The notes beneath the pieces are model-generated. The model saw nothing but the letters and a program-made list of their open reading frames with translations. It did no database searches and was not told the origin of the DNA. A DNA stretch of 64,000 nucleotides from Bradyrhizobium frederickii. GTDB taxonomy: Bacteria > Pseudomonadota > Alphaproteobacteria > Rhizobiales > Xanthobacteraceae. This document shows, in pieces, positions 1 to 9,195 of this stretch (position 1 is the stretch's first letter; every line of letters begins with the position of its first letter). Position numbers and translations under genes: made by a program. The stretch covers positions 1 through 64,000 of the forward strand of contig NZ_SPQS01000012.1 in assembly GCF_004570865.1 (NCBI RefSeq), in the 5' to 3' direction.

Positions 1-591
1 GGCGTGCACATCGGCGGTGGTGGCGGCGGTGCCGCGTTCCACGGCGGTGGCGGCAGTTTCGCTGCTGGCGCCGCGGCGCGTCCAGGAGGGGGCAGTTTCG
101 CAGCCGGTGCAGCGGCTCGTCCGAGCGGAGGCACTTTCGCAGCCGGTGCAGCGGCGCGTCCAGGCGGCGACACTTTCGCAGCCGGTGCAGCGGTTCGTCC
201 GAGCGGCGGCACGTCCTTCACCGGTGGCGCAGCCCGCAACTTCGCAGCCGGCAGCGGCGGCACCTGGCAGAACCGCAGCGGCAGCTGGAGCGGCGGAAAT
301 AATTGGAGCGGCGGAGGCCGGCACTATCACCACCGTCGCGGCGGCTTCTGGCCGGGCTTCGCGGCCGGCGCGGCGATCGGCGGCCTCGGCTCATACGCCT
401 ATTACGGCGGCGGCTATGGCTATTACGACGACCCCTACTACTACGACAGCTATTATGACGAGCCGACAGTAGCGGTGGTTCCCGACAGCGGCGGCGATTC
501 CGCAGCCTATTGCGCGCAGCGCTACAGATCCTATGACCCGGCTTCGGGCACCTATCTCGGCTATGACGGGCAACGGCATCCCTGCCCGTAA
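1..591 (+). CDS. BA14K-like repeat protein, 5' truncated
   Basis: The reading frame is open from the left window edge, so the true start and any signal peptide lie outside; an internal GTG at 4 is only a technical start. The first third is built of about 13-residue Gly/Ala units of the type FAAGAAARPGGG, repeated four to five times between roughly 50 and 245. A Gly/Tyr-rich middle with a short hydrophobic stretch (GFAAGAAIGGLGSYAYYGG) follows. The C-terminus (YCAQRYRSYDP..TGTYLGYDG-type, ending RHPCP) matches the BA14K family of small rhizobial and Brucella envelope proteins. A strong terminator follows at 614-642. The role is unknown; an outer surface or periplasmic location is inferred from the family. 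Confidence 0.75.
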   Translation, partial: GVHIGGGGGGAAFHGGGGSFAAGAAARPGGGSFAAGAAARPSGGTFAAGAAARPGGDTFAAGAAVRPSGGTSFTGGAARNFAAGSGGTWQNRSGSWSGGNNWSGGGRHYHHRRGGFWPGFAAGAAIGGLGSYAYYGGGYGYYDDPYYYDSYYDEPTVAVVPDSGGDSAAYCAQRYRSYDPASGTYLGYDGQRHPCP

Positions 592-613
592 CCACGCCAG
601 CCACACGTAAAGG

Positions 614-642
614 AAGGCGTCGCAGCGCTGCGACGCCTTTTT
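614..642 (+). terminator. Rho-independent terminator of the BA14K-like gene
   Basis: A perfect GC-rich inverted repeat (GGCGTCGCAGC against GCTGCGACGCC) is followed directly by TTTTT, 23 bases after the stop codon at 591. Confidence 0.85.
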
Positions 643-802
643 CGCGCATCGGCTACATATCCGCGATGCCGCGCACAGCGAGCCCATCGCCGGCGATGAT
701 GCATACAATTGGATGTAAATGGACCTCTATGCATCGCACCGTGCATATCTACCGAGACCCAATCCAAAATTGACCCGACACACGATTCGCGGATATCACC
801 AA

Positions 803-830
803 TCCCAGTGGGGACTTCGATCTACTGGGA
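803..830 (+). promoter_or_regulatory. Inverted repeat covering the ribosome binding site of the response regulator
   Basis: TCCCAGT (803-809) and ACTGGGA (824-830) are perfect inverted repeats 14 bases apart. The right arm contains the GGGA of the likely Shine-Dalgarno sequence (GGGAAG, 827-832) for the ATG at 837. In RNA the hairpin would occlude the ribosome binding site; in DNA it could be an operator. Function is inferred only. Confidence 0.4.
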
Positions 831-836
831 AGTTTC

Positions 837-1253
837 ATGCCGCGTATTCTCGTGGTTGATGACGATCCGATGGTCGGCGCGACCATCGAGGTCCTCCTCC
901 AACGTCAGGGCTTCGATGTCACGCTGACCGACGGTGGTGAAACTGGACTGGCTGCGCTGGAAACGCAGACATTCGAGGTGATGCTGGTTGACATCTTCAT
1001 GCCGCACATGCGCGGCTTCGAGTCCATCCGCATCTTTCACGAGCGCGCACCGGCCACTCCGCTGATCGCGATGTCCGGCTACGCCTTCGCCTCATCCGCC
1101 TCGCCCTCTCCCGATTTCCTCCGCATGGCGCTGGAGCTTGGCGCAACGCGCTGCCTGCGCAAACCGTTCACGCCGGAAGCGTTGCTGACCGCGATCCGGG
1201 AATGCCTCGCAAGCGAGAGCGCGCAGCCGAAGGACCAGAAAGAATCCCCTTGA
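837..1253 (+). CDS. Single-domain response regulator (CheY-like receiver)
   Basis: The protein has 138 residues, essentially one receiver domain. The acidic pocket is VVDDD near residues 6-10, the expected phospho-acceptor is Asp52 in MLVDIFMP, a Ser/Thr switch residue sits in IAMSG (Ser80) and the conserved Lys109 is in LRKPF. There is no output domain, so it probably works in a phosphorelay or by protein contact. Its last codons overlap the start of the downstream hybrid kinase gene, which indicates co-expression and makes that kinase the obvious partner. An inverted repeat covers its ribosome binding site. Confidence 0.9.
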   Translation: MPRILVVDDDPMVGATIEVLLQRQGFDVTLTDGGETGLAALETQTFEVMLVDIFMPHMRGFESIRIFHERAPATPLIAMSGYAFASSASPSPDFLRMALELGATRCLRKPFTPEALLTAIRECLASESAQPKDQKESP

Positions 1254-3520
1254 TTCCAACGCAGCGCGTCATTCTGGGTACCGGACTTGCCATCCTCCTG
1301 ATCATCACCGCGGCCTCTATCGCCCTCGACGTCAAATCGCGGTCCGAGGCGGCGTGGGTCAATCAGACGGTTCAGGTCCAGAAGAAGATCTCCGATCTGC
1401 GCGTGCTGCTGCGCCGCGCCGAGAGCGCCGCGCGCGGCTACGAGCTCTACCGCACCCCGGGCTTCAGCGCCGATTTCCAGGCGGTGCAGGCCCAGATCGC
1501 GCCGGCGCTGGCCGACCTCAAGCGCGGCGTGCGCGACAATCCCGATCAGGTCGCGCTGCTGGAGGGCACCGAACCGCTGGCGCTGCGCCGGGTCGAGATC
1601 GCGGCTGAAGCGATGCGGCTGCGCGCGGCGAACGACCAGGCCGGCATTGCCGCGCTCAACGGCAGGGCCGAGGGCCGCGGCCTCATGGACACCGTGATGG
1701 GCAACCTCGACCGCCTGAGCGCGGAGGAGGAACGCCTGCTCGCCGCGCGCTCCCAGGATTCGCGCCGCACGGGCGTCGTGCTGCTCGGCATCGACGTCGC
1801 TGGTGCCGTACTGATCCTGCTGCTGGTCGCGCTGGTGATGCGCGAGAGCCGGCGCGCCACGGTGCAGCTCCAAAGCACGCTGAGCGAGACCACGGCCGCC
1901 AAGGACGCGCTCGCGGCGGCGGTGGCCGATCGCACGCAGCATCTGGTGACGGCGCATGACGAGCTGCGCCTCTCGGTCAACGTGCTGCAAAGCACGTTCC
2001 ACAGCATGGCGGAGGCGGTGCTGGTGATCGACGCCGAGGGCAACGTGCTGCTGTCCAATCCGGCCGCGGAGCGCATGCTGCTGCATCGCACCGGCATGAA
2101 CCTGCGCAATCTGCGCACGCTGTCGGACGTCTTCCACGGCGACGGCGTGACGCCGATGCAGGCCGACGAGCTGCCTTCGGTGCGCGTGCTGCGGGGCGAG
2201 AAGTTCGAAGATCTGGAGATGATCGTCCGCCCGCACAACGGCATTCCTCCCCGCCATCTCATGGTCAGCGGCCGGCCGATGCTGGACGGGCAAGGCGAGA
2301 TCTCCGGCGCGGTGCTGGTCTATCACGACGCCACCATGTCGCGCGAGACCGAGCGGCAGCTGTATCAGTCGCAGAAGCTGGACGCGATCGGCAAGCTGAC
2401 CGGCGGCGTCGCGCACGACTTCAACAACATGCTGACCGTGATCTCCGGCAACACCGAGATGCTGGTGGAAGGCCTGAAACAGCAGCCCGAGCTGCAGCGC
2501 GTGGCGCGGCTGATCGACGATGCCGCCGAGCGCTGCGCCGAGCTGATCCAGCATCTGCTCGCCTTTGCGCGCCGGCAGCCGCTGCAGCCGCGCAACGTCG
2601 AGATCAACGCCGCGATCGCGGACATCGCAAAGCTGCTGCGCCCCACCCTCGGCGAGCAGATCCAGATCGAGACCGTGCTGGAACAGGGGCCGATGACCGC
2701 GCATATCGATCCGTCACGGCTCACCAATGCCGTGCTCAACATGGCGATCAACGCGCGCGATGCCATGCCGAACGGCGGCACGCTGCTGCTGGAGACCCAC
2801 CGCGTCGTGCTGGACGAGGCCTATGCGCAGGCCCATCCGGACGTGACGGCCGGCCCCTACATCATGCTCGCCGTCAGCGACACCGGCACCGGCATGTCCC
2901 TGGAGACCCAGCACAAGGCGTTCGAGCCCTTCTTCACCACCAAGGAGGTCGGCAAGGGATCCGGCCTCGGCCTCTCCATGGTCTACGGCTTCGTCAAGCA
3001 GTCCGGCGGCCACATCAAGATCTACAGCGAGGAAGGCCACGGCACCACGATCAAGCTCTATCTGCCGCCGGGCGAAGGCACGGCGGAGGTCGCAGCCGGC
3101 ATGGCGCCGCAGGCCGAAGGCGGCGCCGAGACCATCTTCGTGGTCGAGGACGACCCCTTGGTGCGCAACTTCGTCACCACCCAGCTCCAGAGCCTCGGCT
3201 ACAAGACGGTGGCCGCGCCCGACGGCAGAGCCGCGCTGGAATTGATCGGGGCCGGCCAGAAGTTCGATCTCTTGTTCACCGACGTCGTCATCCCCGGCGG
3301 CATGAGCGGCCGCGAGCTCGCCGAAGAAGTAGCCAGGCGCCGGCCGGGTGTGAGAGTGCTCTACACCTCCGGCTACACCGACAACGCGATCATCCATCAC
3401 GGCAAGCTCGACGACGGCGTGATGCTGCTGACCAAGCCCTACCGGCGCAACCAGCTCGCCGAGATGATCCGGAAGGCGCTGGGGGCTACCGCGTCGCCAG
3501 CACCACCGCCGCCAGCGTAA
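1250..3520 (+). CDS. CHASE3-PAS hybrid histidine kinase with C-terminal receiver
   Basis: Sensor kinase of the inner membrane, about 756 residues from TTG 1250. Order: TM1 (7-28), CHASE3-like periplasmic domain with the RRAESAARGYELY signature (about 35-170), TM2 (173-197), PAS (about 245-365), HisKA with His389 in VAHDFNNML, HATPase (N box NMAINARDAMP, G boxes DTGTGM and GKGSGLGLS), and a receiver with Asp678 in LLFTDVVIP. The TTG start overlaps the upstream TGA (TTGA) and suits translational coupling with the response regulator; an in-frame ATG at 1202 would add 16 basic residues. The 3' end overlaps the convergent transporter gene by 35 bases. The signal sensed is unknown. Confidence 0.9.
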   Translation: MIPTQRVILGTGLAILLIITAASIALDVKSRSEAAWVNQTVQVQKKISDLRVLLRRAESAARGYELYRTPGFSADFQAVQAQIAPALADLKRGVRDNPDQVALLEGTEPLALRRVEIAAEAMRLRAANDQAGIAALNGRAEGRGLMDTVMGNLDRLSAEEERLLAARSQDSRRTGVVLLGIDVAGAVLILLLVALVMRESRRATVQLQSTLSETTAAKDALAAAVADRTQHLVTAHDELRLSVNVLQSTFHSMAEAVLVIDAEGNVLLSNPAAERMLLHRTGMNLRNLRTLSDVFHGDGVTPMQADELPSVRVLRGEKFEDLEMIVRPHNGIPPRHLMVSGRPMLDGQGEISGAVLVYHDATMSRETERQLYQSQKLDAIGKLTGGVAHDFNNMLTVISGNTEMLVEGLKQQPELQRVARLIDDAAERCAELIQHLLAFARRQPLQPRNVEINAAIADIAKLLRPTLGEQIQIETVLEQGPMTAHIDPSRLTNAVLNMAINARDAMPNGGTLLLETHRVVLDEAYAQAHPDVTAGPYIMLAVSDTGTGMSLETQHKAFEPFFTTKEVGKGSGLGLSMVYGFVKQSGGHIKIYSEEGHGTTIKLYLPPGEGTAEVAAGMAPQAEGGAETIFVVEDDPLVRNFVTTQLQSLGYKTVAAPDGRAALELIGAGQKFDLLFTDVVIPGGMSGRELAEEVARRRPGVRVLYTSGYTDNAIIHHGKLDDGVMLLTKPYRRNQLAEMIRKALGATASPAPPPPA

Positions 3521-4397
3521 AGATCAGCGCCGCGATCTGTCCTGCCCCGAGCGGCTCGTGAAGCGCGATCGCCGATGCGACGACGCCGAGCACCGGCACC
3601 GCCATGGTGCCGATCGCGGCGACCGAGGCCGGCAGCCGCGCCAATGCGGCGAACCAGCTGACATAGGCGATGCAGAACTGCACCACGGTCGAGTAGATCA
3701 ACAGCCACCAGCCGAGCGGCGTCACCTTGTCCAGATGCGTGGTCTCGACCAGGAGGCCGATGATGGAGATCGGCAGGCAGCCGATCCCGATCTGCCAGGC
3801 CGCGGCCGTGATCGGCGGCAGGTGGATCGGATACTTCTTGGAGAACACCGTGCCGACGGCGAAGCCGAACGCGCCGCCCAGCGCCATGATGATGCCAGGC
3901 AGCTTCTCCACGCTGGCGGCGATGCCGTTGCCGCCCATGATCGAGGCAAGGCCAACGAAGGCCATCACCAGCCCCAGCGTGCGCAGCAGCGTCGGCCGCT
4001 CGCCCAGCACCGGCCAGGCGATGATCGACGCCCAGACCGGCATCGTATAGGCAATCAGCGCCGCCTCGCTCGCCGGCAGCCACAGCAGCGCCAGGCCCAT
4101 CAGCACCATCCAGCCGGTGACGTTGAGCACGGCAGCGGTGAGCAGGCGCGGCCACGTCGCCGCATCCACACGCAGACTCTGCCGGCGCAGCACCGCCAGC
4201 GCCGCCAGCAGCACGGCGCCGAGCACGCCGGTCACCCCGCGCAAGGTCAGCGGCGGCAGCTCGGAGAGCAGGAATTTCGTCACCGGCCAGTTGAAGCCCC
4301 AGCCGATCGAGGTGATGGCAAGAAACATCAGGCCGGCCGGGGCGATGCGCGGTCGCGCATCCCGGCGAGTCGAATCAAGCATGGGGGTATCCGGCAA
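3486..4397 (-). CDS. DMT-superfamily (EamA) transporter
   Basis: The 303-residue integral membrane protein carries about ten hydrophobic segments and the two tandem EamA halves typical of drug/metabolite transporters. Examples are the N-terminal FLAITSIGWGFNWPVTKFLL and the second-half motifs GGAFGFAVGTVFSKKY and VAAIGTMAVPVLGVVASAI. Substrates of this family range from amino acids to nucleotides and cannot be told from sequence. It is monocistronic and convergent with the hybrid kinase, whose 3' end it overlaps. Confidence 0.88.
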   Translation of the reverse strand: MPDTPMLDSTRRDARPRIAPAGLMFLAITSIGWGFNWPVTKFLLSELPPLTLRGVTGVLGAVLLAALAVLRRQSLRVDAATWPRLLTAAVLNVTGWMVLMGLALLWLPASEAALIAYTMPVWASIIAWPVLGERPTLLRTLGLVMAFVGLASIMGGNGIAASVEKLPGIIMALGGAFGFAVGTVFSKKYPIHLPPITAAAWQIGIGCLPISIIGLLVETTHLDKVTPLGWWLLIYSTVVQFCIAYVSWFAALARLPASVAAIGTMAVPVLGVVASAIALHEPLGAGQIAALIFTLAAVVLATR

Positions 4398-4695
4398 AAT
4401 CGAGCGTCAGCTTGGCGCGGATTCGCCGCCCAAACCACCACCCCGGCGGGCATGCCTGCCCCCACCTTCCGTAGGGCTACGTGAGTCCTGCTGGCGCAAT
4501 CCCTTCGCCTAAAAATATACCTGCCCTGTGAACAGCGGGATGAAGCCTGCGCAGCATCACCGGATGCAAATTTTTTCAGTTGGGAATCCCTGAGGACTCA
4601 CTGATACTTGCCTCCACAACAGGCGCGGCGAAGACCCCTGTTATCCCCCACAATCCACCATATTTAGTATTTGATTCAGGAACTCGCACTAGTTC
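4398..4695. other. Intergenic region between the EamA gene and the nrdJ promoter
   Basis: About 300 bases without a convincing gene. It holds the upstream side of the EamA gene and a run of moderately AT-rich sequence (around 4500-4690). No repeat or known RNA was recognised. Confidence 0.5.
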
Positions 4696-4724
4696 TTGAC
4701 GGGCGCAACGGAGAGTCCTAGCTT
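4696..4724 (+). promoter_or_regulatory. Sigma-70-type promoter for the nrdJ leader
   Basis: TTGACG (4696-4701) and TAGCTT (4719-4724) are separated by exactly 17 bases, and the upstream base makes CTTGACG, the common rhizobial -35 form. Transcription would begin near 4731, leaving about 415 bases before the nrdJ ATG. Confidence 0.6.
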
Positions 4725-4730
4725 TCGGTC

Positions 4731-5145
4731 CGTTCGGCGCGAGTGAGTTTGCGTCCCGCCGGCACTCCCCCAAAGGGTCCCGCAAATCGGCACTCCGCCA
4801 AGCCAGCCAAAGGCAGCGGATGAGGGCTTGTCTGCCCGCGAAAGGCGGGACTCTTCGGGCGCCAGAACGGGCCGGCAACAGGCTCGGATGGCAAGGAAAG
4901 ACGTTGTGACGGTGGGGCGTTGAACGCATGTCGGGCTCATCCCCTTGGGGGCGGATGTAGCAAGGCATGCCGGCGGATGATCGGTGCGCGCATCGAGCCA
5001 TCGCGTCGGGAGAACAAGGGCCGGGTCCACCGGCTGAACTGTGGTGCCCCAAGGCCGAACGGCCGAGGGCGCCGCGAAATGAAATGTCGACCGGCATGCC
5101 TGAACGGAGGCGGGACCGGTCAAAACTTAAGGACGGGGCAAGACA
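4731..5145 (+). ncRNA. Candidate structured leader RNA of nrdJ
   Basis: This 415-base stretch between a good promoter and nrdJ is rich in nested hairpins. CCCGC (4835-4839) pairs with GCGGG (4845-4849). GGTGCCC (5043-5049) pairs with GGGCGCC (5067-5073) around an inner GGCC/GGCC stem (5053-5064). GACCGG (5089-5094) pairs with CCGGTC (5116-5121) around an inner GCCT/AGGC stem (5098-5111). The last hairpin ends about 10 bases before the AAGGACGGGG ribosome binding region. The cobalamin riboswitch hallmarks (GCCACTG, and the B12 box with CAGGAGACCTGCC) were looked for and not found. It could be a cis-acting switch or a separate small RNA. A long minus-strand ORF here looks spurious. Confidence 0.45.
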
Positions 5146-8100
5146 ATGCGGATTGAGCGGCGCCACACCACTTCGGGACAGTCACCTTACGCAGGGATAG
5201 ATTTCCGGCTGACCACGTCGGAGATCAGAAATCCCGACGGCTCGGTCGTGTTCAAGCTCGACAATGTCGAGGTGCCCACGGAATGGTCGCAGGTCGCCTC
5301 CGACGTGCTCGCCCAGAAATATTTCCGCAAGGCCGGCGTCGCCGCGCGCCTGAAGAAGGTCGAGGAGGATTCCGTCCCCTCCTTCCTGTGGCGCTCCGTG
5401 CCCGACACCGAGGCGCTCGCTGCTCTCCCTGAGAAAGAGCGCTATGTCAGCGAGCTCAGCGCCAAGCAGGTGTTCGACCGCCTCGCCGGCTGCTGGACCT
5501 ATTGGGGTTGGAAGGGCAAGTATTTCTCGAGCGACGAGGACGCCCAGGCCTTCTACGACGAGCTCCGCTACATGCTCGCGATGCAGATGGTCGCGCCGAA
5601 CTCGCCGCAATGGTTCAACACCGGCCTGCACTGGGCCTATGGCATCGACGGTCCCGGCCAGGGCCATTATTACGTCGACCCCTTCACCGGCAAGCTGACC
5701 AAGTCCAAGTCCGCCTACGAGCACCCGCAGCCGCACGCCTGCTTCATCCAGGGCGTCGGTGACGACCTCGTCAACGAAGGCGGCATCATGGACCTCTGGG
5801 TCCGCGAGGCCCGCCTGTTCAAATACGGCTCCGGCACCGGCTCCAACTTCTCGCGCCTGCGCGGCGAAGGCGAAAAGCTGTCGGGCGGCGGCCGCTCCAG
5901 CGGCCTGATGAGCTTCCTCAAGATCGGCGACCGCGCCGCCGGCGCGATCAAGAGCGGCGGCACCACGCGCCGCGCCGCCAAGATGGTCGTGGTCGACGTC
6001 GATCATCCCGACATCGAGACCTATATCGACTGGAAGGTGAAGGAGGAGCAGAAGGTCGCCGCCCTCGTAACCGGATCCAAGATCAACCAGAAGCACCTCA
6101 AGGCGGTGCTGAAGGCCTGCGTCAATTGCGAGGGCTCGGGCGACGATTGCTTCGACCCCGAGAAGAACCCGGCGCTGCGCCGCGAGATCAAGCTCGCCCG
6201 CCGCAGCCTCGTGCCTGACAATTACATCAAGCGCGTCATCCAGTTCGCCAAGCAAGGCTACAAGGACATCCAGTTCGACACCTACGACACCGACTGGGAC
6301 AGCGAAGCCTACCTCACGGTATCGGGCCAGAACTCCAACAATTCGGTCTCGCTGCGGGACGACTTCCTGCGCGCGGTCGAGACCGACGGCGACTGGAATC
6401 TCACCGCCCGCACCTCCAGGAAGGTGACGAAGACGCTGAAGGCGCGCGACCTCTGGGAAAAGATCGGTTACGCCGCCTGGGCCTCGGCCGATCCGGGCCT
6501 GCACTTCAACACCACCATGAACGACTGGCACACCTGCAAGGCGTCCGGCGACATCCGCGCCTCCAATCCGTGCTCGGAATACATGTTCCTGGACGACACG
6601 GCGTGCAACCTCGCCTCGGCGAACCTGCTGACGTTCTACAACATCGAGACCAAGCGCTTCGACGTCGAGGGCTATGAGCATCTCTGCCGGCTCTGGACCA
6701 TCGTGCTGGAAATCTCGGTGATGATGGCGCAATTCCCGTCGAAGGCGATCGCCGAGCTCTCCTACGAGTTCCGCACGCTCGGCCTCGGCTACGCCAATAT
6801 CGGCGGCCTCCTGATGACCATGGGCCTGCCCTACGACAGCAAGGAAGGCCGCGCGCTCTGCGGCGCGCTGACCGCGGTGATGACCGGCATCACCTACAAG
6901 ACCTCGGCGGAGATCGCCGCCGAGCTCGGCACCTTCCCCGGCTACAAGAAGAACGCCCAGCACATGCTGCGCGTGATCCGCAACCACCGCCGCGCCGCCC
7001 ACGGCCAGTCCAACGGCTACGAGGCGCTCAGCGTCAACCCGGTGCCGCTCGACCTCGTCTCCTGCCCGCAAGCCGATCTCGTCAGCCGCGCCCAGGCGGC
7101 CTGGGATGCGGCGCTCGAGCTCGGCGAGCAGCACGGCTATCGCAACGCCCAGACCACGGTGATCGCGCCGACCGGCACGATCGGCCTCGTGATGGATTGC
7201 GACACCACCGGCATCGAGCCCGACTTCGCCCTGGTGAAGTTCAAGAAGCTCGCCGGCGGCGGCTACTTCAAGATCATCAACCGCGCGGTCCCCGCGGCGC
7301 TGCGCGCGCTCGGCTATCGCGAGAGCGAGATCGCGGAGATCGAGGCCTACGCCGTCGGCCATGGCTCGCTCTCCAACGCGCCCGGCATCAACGCCTCGAC
7401 CCTCAAGGCAAAAGGCTTCACCGATGAAGCCATCGCCAAGGTCGAGAAGGCGCTGCCGACCGCCTTCGACATCAAGTTCGCCTTCAACAAGTGGACCTTT
7501 GGCGAAGATTTCATCCGCGACCAGCTCGGCATCGGCGCTGAAGCCATTGCCGCGCCGGGCTTCGACCTGCTCCAGGCGGTCGGCTTCACCAAGCGCGAGA
7601 TCGAGGCGGCCAACGTCCACATCTGCGGCGCCATGACGGTGGAAGGTGCCCCGCACCTCAAGGCCGAGCACTATCCGGTGTTCGACTGCGCCAATCCCTG
7701 CGGCAAGATCGGCAAGCGCTATCTGTCGGTCGAGAGCCACATCCGCATGATGGCGGCAGCGCAGCCCTTCATCTCGGGCGCGATCTCCAAGACCATCAAC
7801 ATGCCGAACGACGCCACGGTGGAGGACTGCAAGTCCGCCTACATGCTGTCGTGGAAGCTCGCTCTGAAGGCCAACGCGCTCTATCGCGACGGCTCCAAGC
7901 TCTCCCAGCCGCTCAACTCGCAGCTCATCAGCGACGACGAGGACGAGGACGATGCGGTCGAGACCCTCTACGAGAAGCCGATGGCGGCCCGCACCGCCCA
8001 GGTCTCGGAGAAGATCGTCGAGAAGCTGGTCGAGCGCATCATCGTGATGCGCGAGCGCGAGAAGATGCCGGATCGCCGCAAGGGCTACACCCAGAAGGCG

Positions 8101-8916
8101 GTCGTCGGCGGACATAAAGTCTATCTCCGCACCGGCGAGTATGACGACGGCCGTCTCGGCGAGATCTTCATCGACATGCACAAGGAAGGCGCGGCGCTGC
8201 GCTCCTTCATCAACAACTTCGCCATCGCGGTGTCGCTCGGCCTGCAATACGGCGTGCCGCTGGACGAATATGTCGACGCCTTCACCTTCACCCGCTTCGA
8301 GCCGGCGGGCCCCGTGCAGGGCAACGACAGCATCAAGTACGCGACCTCGATCCTCGACTACGTCTTCCGCGAGCTCGCGGTGAGCTACATGTCGCGGTTC
8401 GACCTTGCCCATGTCGATCCCAACGAGACGGGCTTCGACGCGCTCGGCAAGGGCGTCGAGGAAGGCAAGGAGCCGAACGAGGACGGCGGCCACCACGCCA
8501 CCCGGCTGGTCTCGCGCGGCCTCACCCGCTCCCGGACCGACAACCTCGTCGTGATGCGCGGCGGCAGCGCCGCGGTCACGCAAGGCAACGACAGCGCGCC
8601 CTCCGGCGGCAGCAAGGTCACCGCGATGGCCTCGCACAGCGCCAGCGCCCGCGTCGGCGACGTCCTCGAAGGCGCCGTCGCCCTGAAGCAGGAAGTCCAG
8701 CACGACCTCTCGCCGACGGAGAAGCTGGAAGCGCTGCAGTGGAGCAAGGCCGGCACCGCCGCGGTTGCGGTACCCAGCAAGGCCGAGCGCCGCGCGGAAG
8801 CCAAGGCGAAGGGTTATGAGGGCGAGATGTGCAGCGAGTGCGGCAACTTCACGCTGGTGCGGAATGGCACGTGCATGAAGTGCGATACGTGCGGAAGCAC
8901 GACGGGGTGTTCGTGA
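5146..8916 (+). CDS. nrdJ: Class II (adenosylcobalamin-dependent) ribonucleotide reductase
   Basis: Reduces ribonucleotides to deoxyribonucleotides using AdoCbl to make the thiyl radical, independent of oxygen. The 1256 residues match the long proteobacterial NrdJ form. The N-terminal region has the PQWFNTG and [11 protein letters not shown] motifs; Cys476 lies in NPCSEY and Cys487 in DDTACNLAS. Further on are APTGTIG, an internal acidic linker ([10 protein letters not shown] near residue 928), and a C-terminal Cys-rich tail ([22 protein letters not shown]), as expected for the redox-active tail. The ATG at 5146 has AAGGACGGGG upstream. It stands alone, behind a long structured leader and before a hairpin at 8938-8965. 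Confidence 0.97.
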   Translation: MRIERRHTTSGQSPYAGIDFRLTTSEIRNPDGSVVFKLDNVEVPTEWSQVASDVLAQKYFRKAGVAARLKKVEEDSVPSFLWRSVPDTEALAALPEKERYVSELSAKQVFDRLAGCWTYWGWKGKYFSSDEDAQAFYDELRYMLAMQMVAPNSPQWFNTGLHWAYGIDGPGQGHYYVDPFTGKLTKSKSAYEHPQPHACFIQGVGDDLVNEGGIMDLWVREARLFKYGSGTGSNFSRLRGEGEKLSGGGRSSGLMSFLKIGDRAAGAIKSGGTTRRAAKMVVVDVDHPDIETYIDWKVKEEQKVAALVTGSKINQKHLKAVLKACVNCEGSGDDCFDPEKNPALRREIKLARRSLVPDNYIKRVIQFAKQGYKDIQFDTYDTDWDSEAYLTVSGQNSNNSVSLRDDFLRAVETDGDWNLTARTSRKVTKTLKARDLWEKIGYAAWASADPGLHFNTTMNDWHTCKASGDIRASNPCSEYMFLDDTACNLASANLLTFYNIETKRFDVEGYEHLCRLWTIVLEISVMMAQFPSKAIAELSYEFRTLGLGYANIGGLLMTMGLPYDSKEGRALCGALTAVMTGITYKTSAEIAAELGTFPGYKKNAQHMLRVIRNHRRAAHGQSNGYEALSVNPVPLDLVSCPQADLVSRAQAAWDAALELGEQHGYRNAQTTVIAPTGTIGLVMDCDTTGIEPDFALVKFKKLAGGGYFKIINRAVPAALRALGYRESEIAEIEAYAVGHGSLSNAPGINASTLKAKGFTDEAIAKVEKALPTAFDIKFAFNKWTFGEDFIRDQLGIGAEAIAAPGFDLLQAVGFTKREIEAANVHICGAMTVEGAPHLKAEHYPVFDCANPCGKIGKRYLSVESHIRMMAAAQPFISGAISKTINMPNDATVEDCKSAYMLSWKLALKANALYRDGSKLSQPLNSQLISDDEDEDDAVETLYEKPMAARTAQVSEKIVEKLVERIIVMREREKMPDRRKGYTQKAVVGGHKVYLRTGEYDDGRLGEIFIDMHKEGAALRSFINNFAIAVSLGLQYGVPLDEYVDAFTFTRFEPAGPVQGNDSIKYATSILDYVFRELAVSYMSRFDLAHVDPNETGFDALGKGVEEGKEPNEDGGHHATRLVSRGLTRSRTDNLVVMRGGSAAVTQGNDSAPSGGSKVTAMASHSASARVGDVLEGAVALKQEVQHDLSPTEKLEALQWSKAGTAAVAVPSKAERRAEAKAKGYEGEMCSECGNFTLVRNGTCMKCDTCGSTTGCS

Positions 8917-8937
8917 TCGAGCACTAAAAAAAGTGAG

Positions 8938-8965
8938 CGCATGCCCGGCCGATCCCGGGCATGCG
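8938..8965 (+). terminator. Hairpin downstream of nrdJ
   Basis: A perfect 11-bp stem, CGCATGCCCGG against CCGGGCATGCG with a 6-base loop, begins 22 bases after the nrdJ stop. There is no U run on the plus-strand side; the A7 tract before the hairpin would give U's only for minus-strand transcription. It is therefore a processing or Rho-assisted terminator rather than a textbook one. Confidence 0.6.
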
Positions 8966-9195
8966 TAAGGCGTAGGTTACGTGTTGTTGAATTGGCCGAG
9001 TGCTGCAAAGTCAGCGTGCAGGCAGCTCAGATAAGTTTCAATAAGACCTCTCCGCTACTGCAGCAGAAGCCACTGGATTCAATCCGGCAAGCCGTGGCTC
9101 AACTCAAGCCCACCGAATAAAACAGAAGCTGCACTGAAACACTGTTCTTCTAACAACTAGGAATATCGAAAGATAGCGAGTTCAAGAAGCGCGCA

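Noticed and set aside
1079-2704. 541-codon minus-strand ORF
   Set aside because: It is a shadow of the hybrid kinase gene in high-GC DNA; the protein is a repetitive Arg/His/Ala/Gln string.
4690-5145. AdoCbl riboswitch in the nrdJ leader
   Set aside because: The conserved GCCACTG and B12-box CAGGAGACCTGCC elements are not present, so it cannot be called a known cobalamin riboswitch.
4576-5166. 195- and 144-codon ORFs on the minus strand covering the nrdJ leader
   Set aside because: The sequence is low in hydrophobic patterning, rich in Arg, Pro and Ser, and coincides with hairpins. A promoter in the opposite sense points at nrdJ. It is probably an ORF over structured RNA, although long conserved ORFs are often annotated there.
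5182-8703. 1173-codon minus-strand ORF
   Set aside because: Shadow of nrdJ; a low-complexity Ala/Arg/Asp sequence with no domain.
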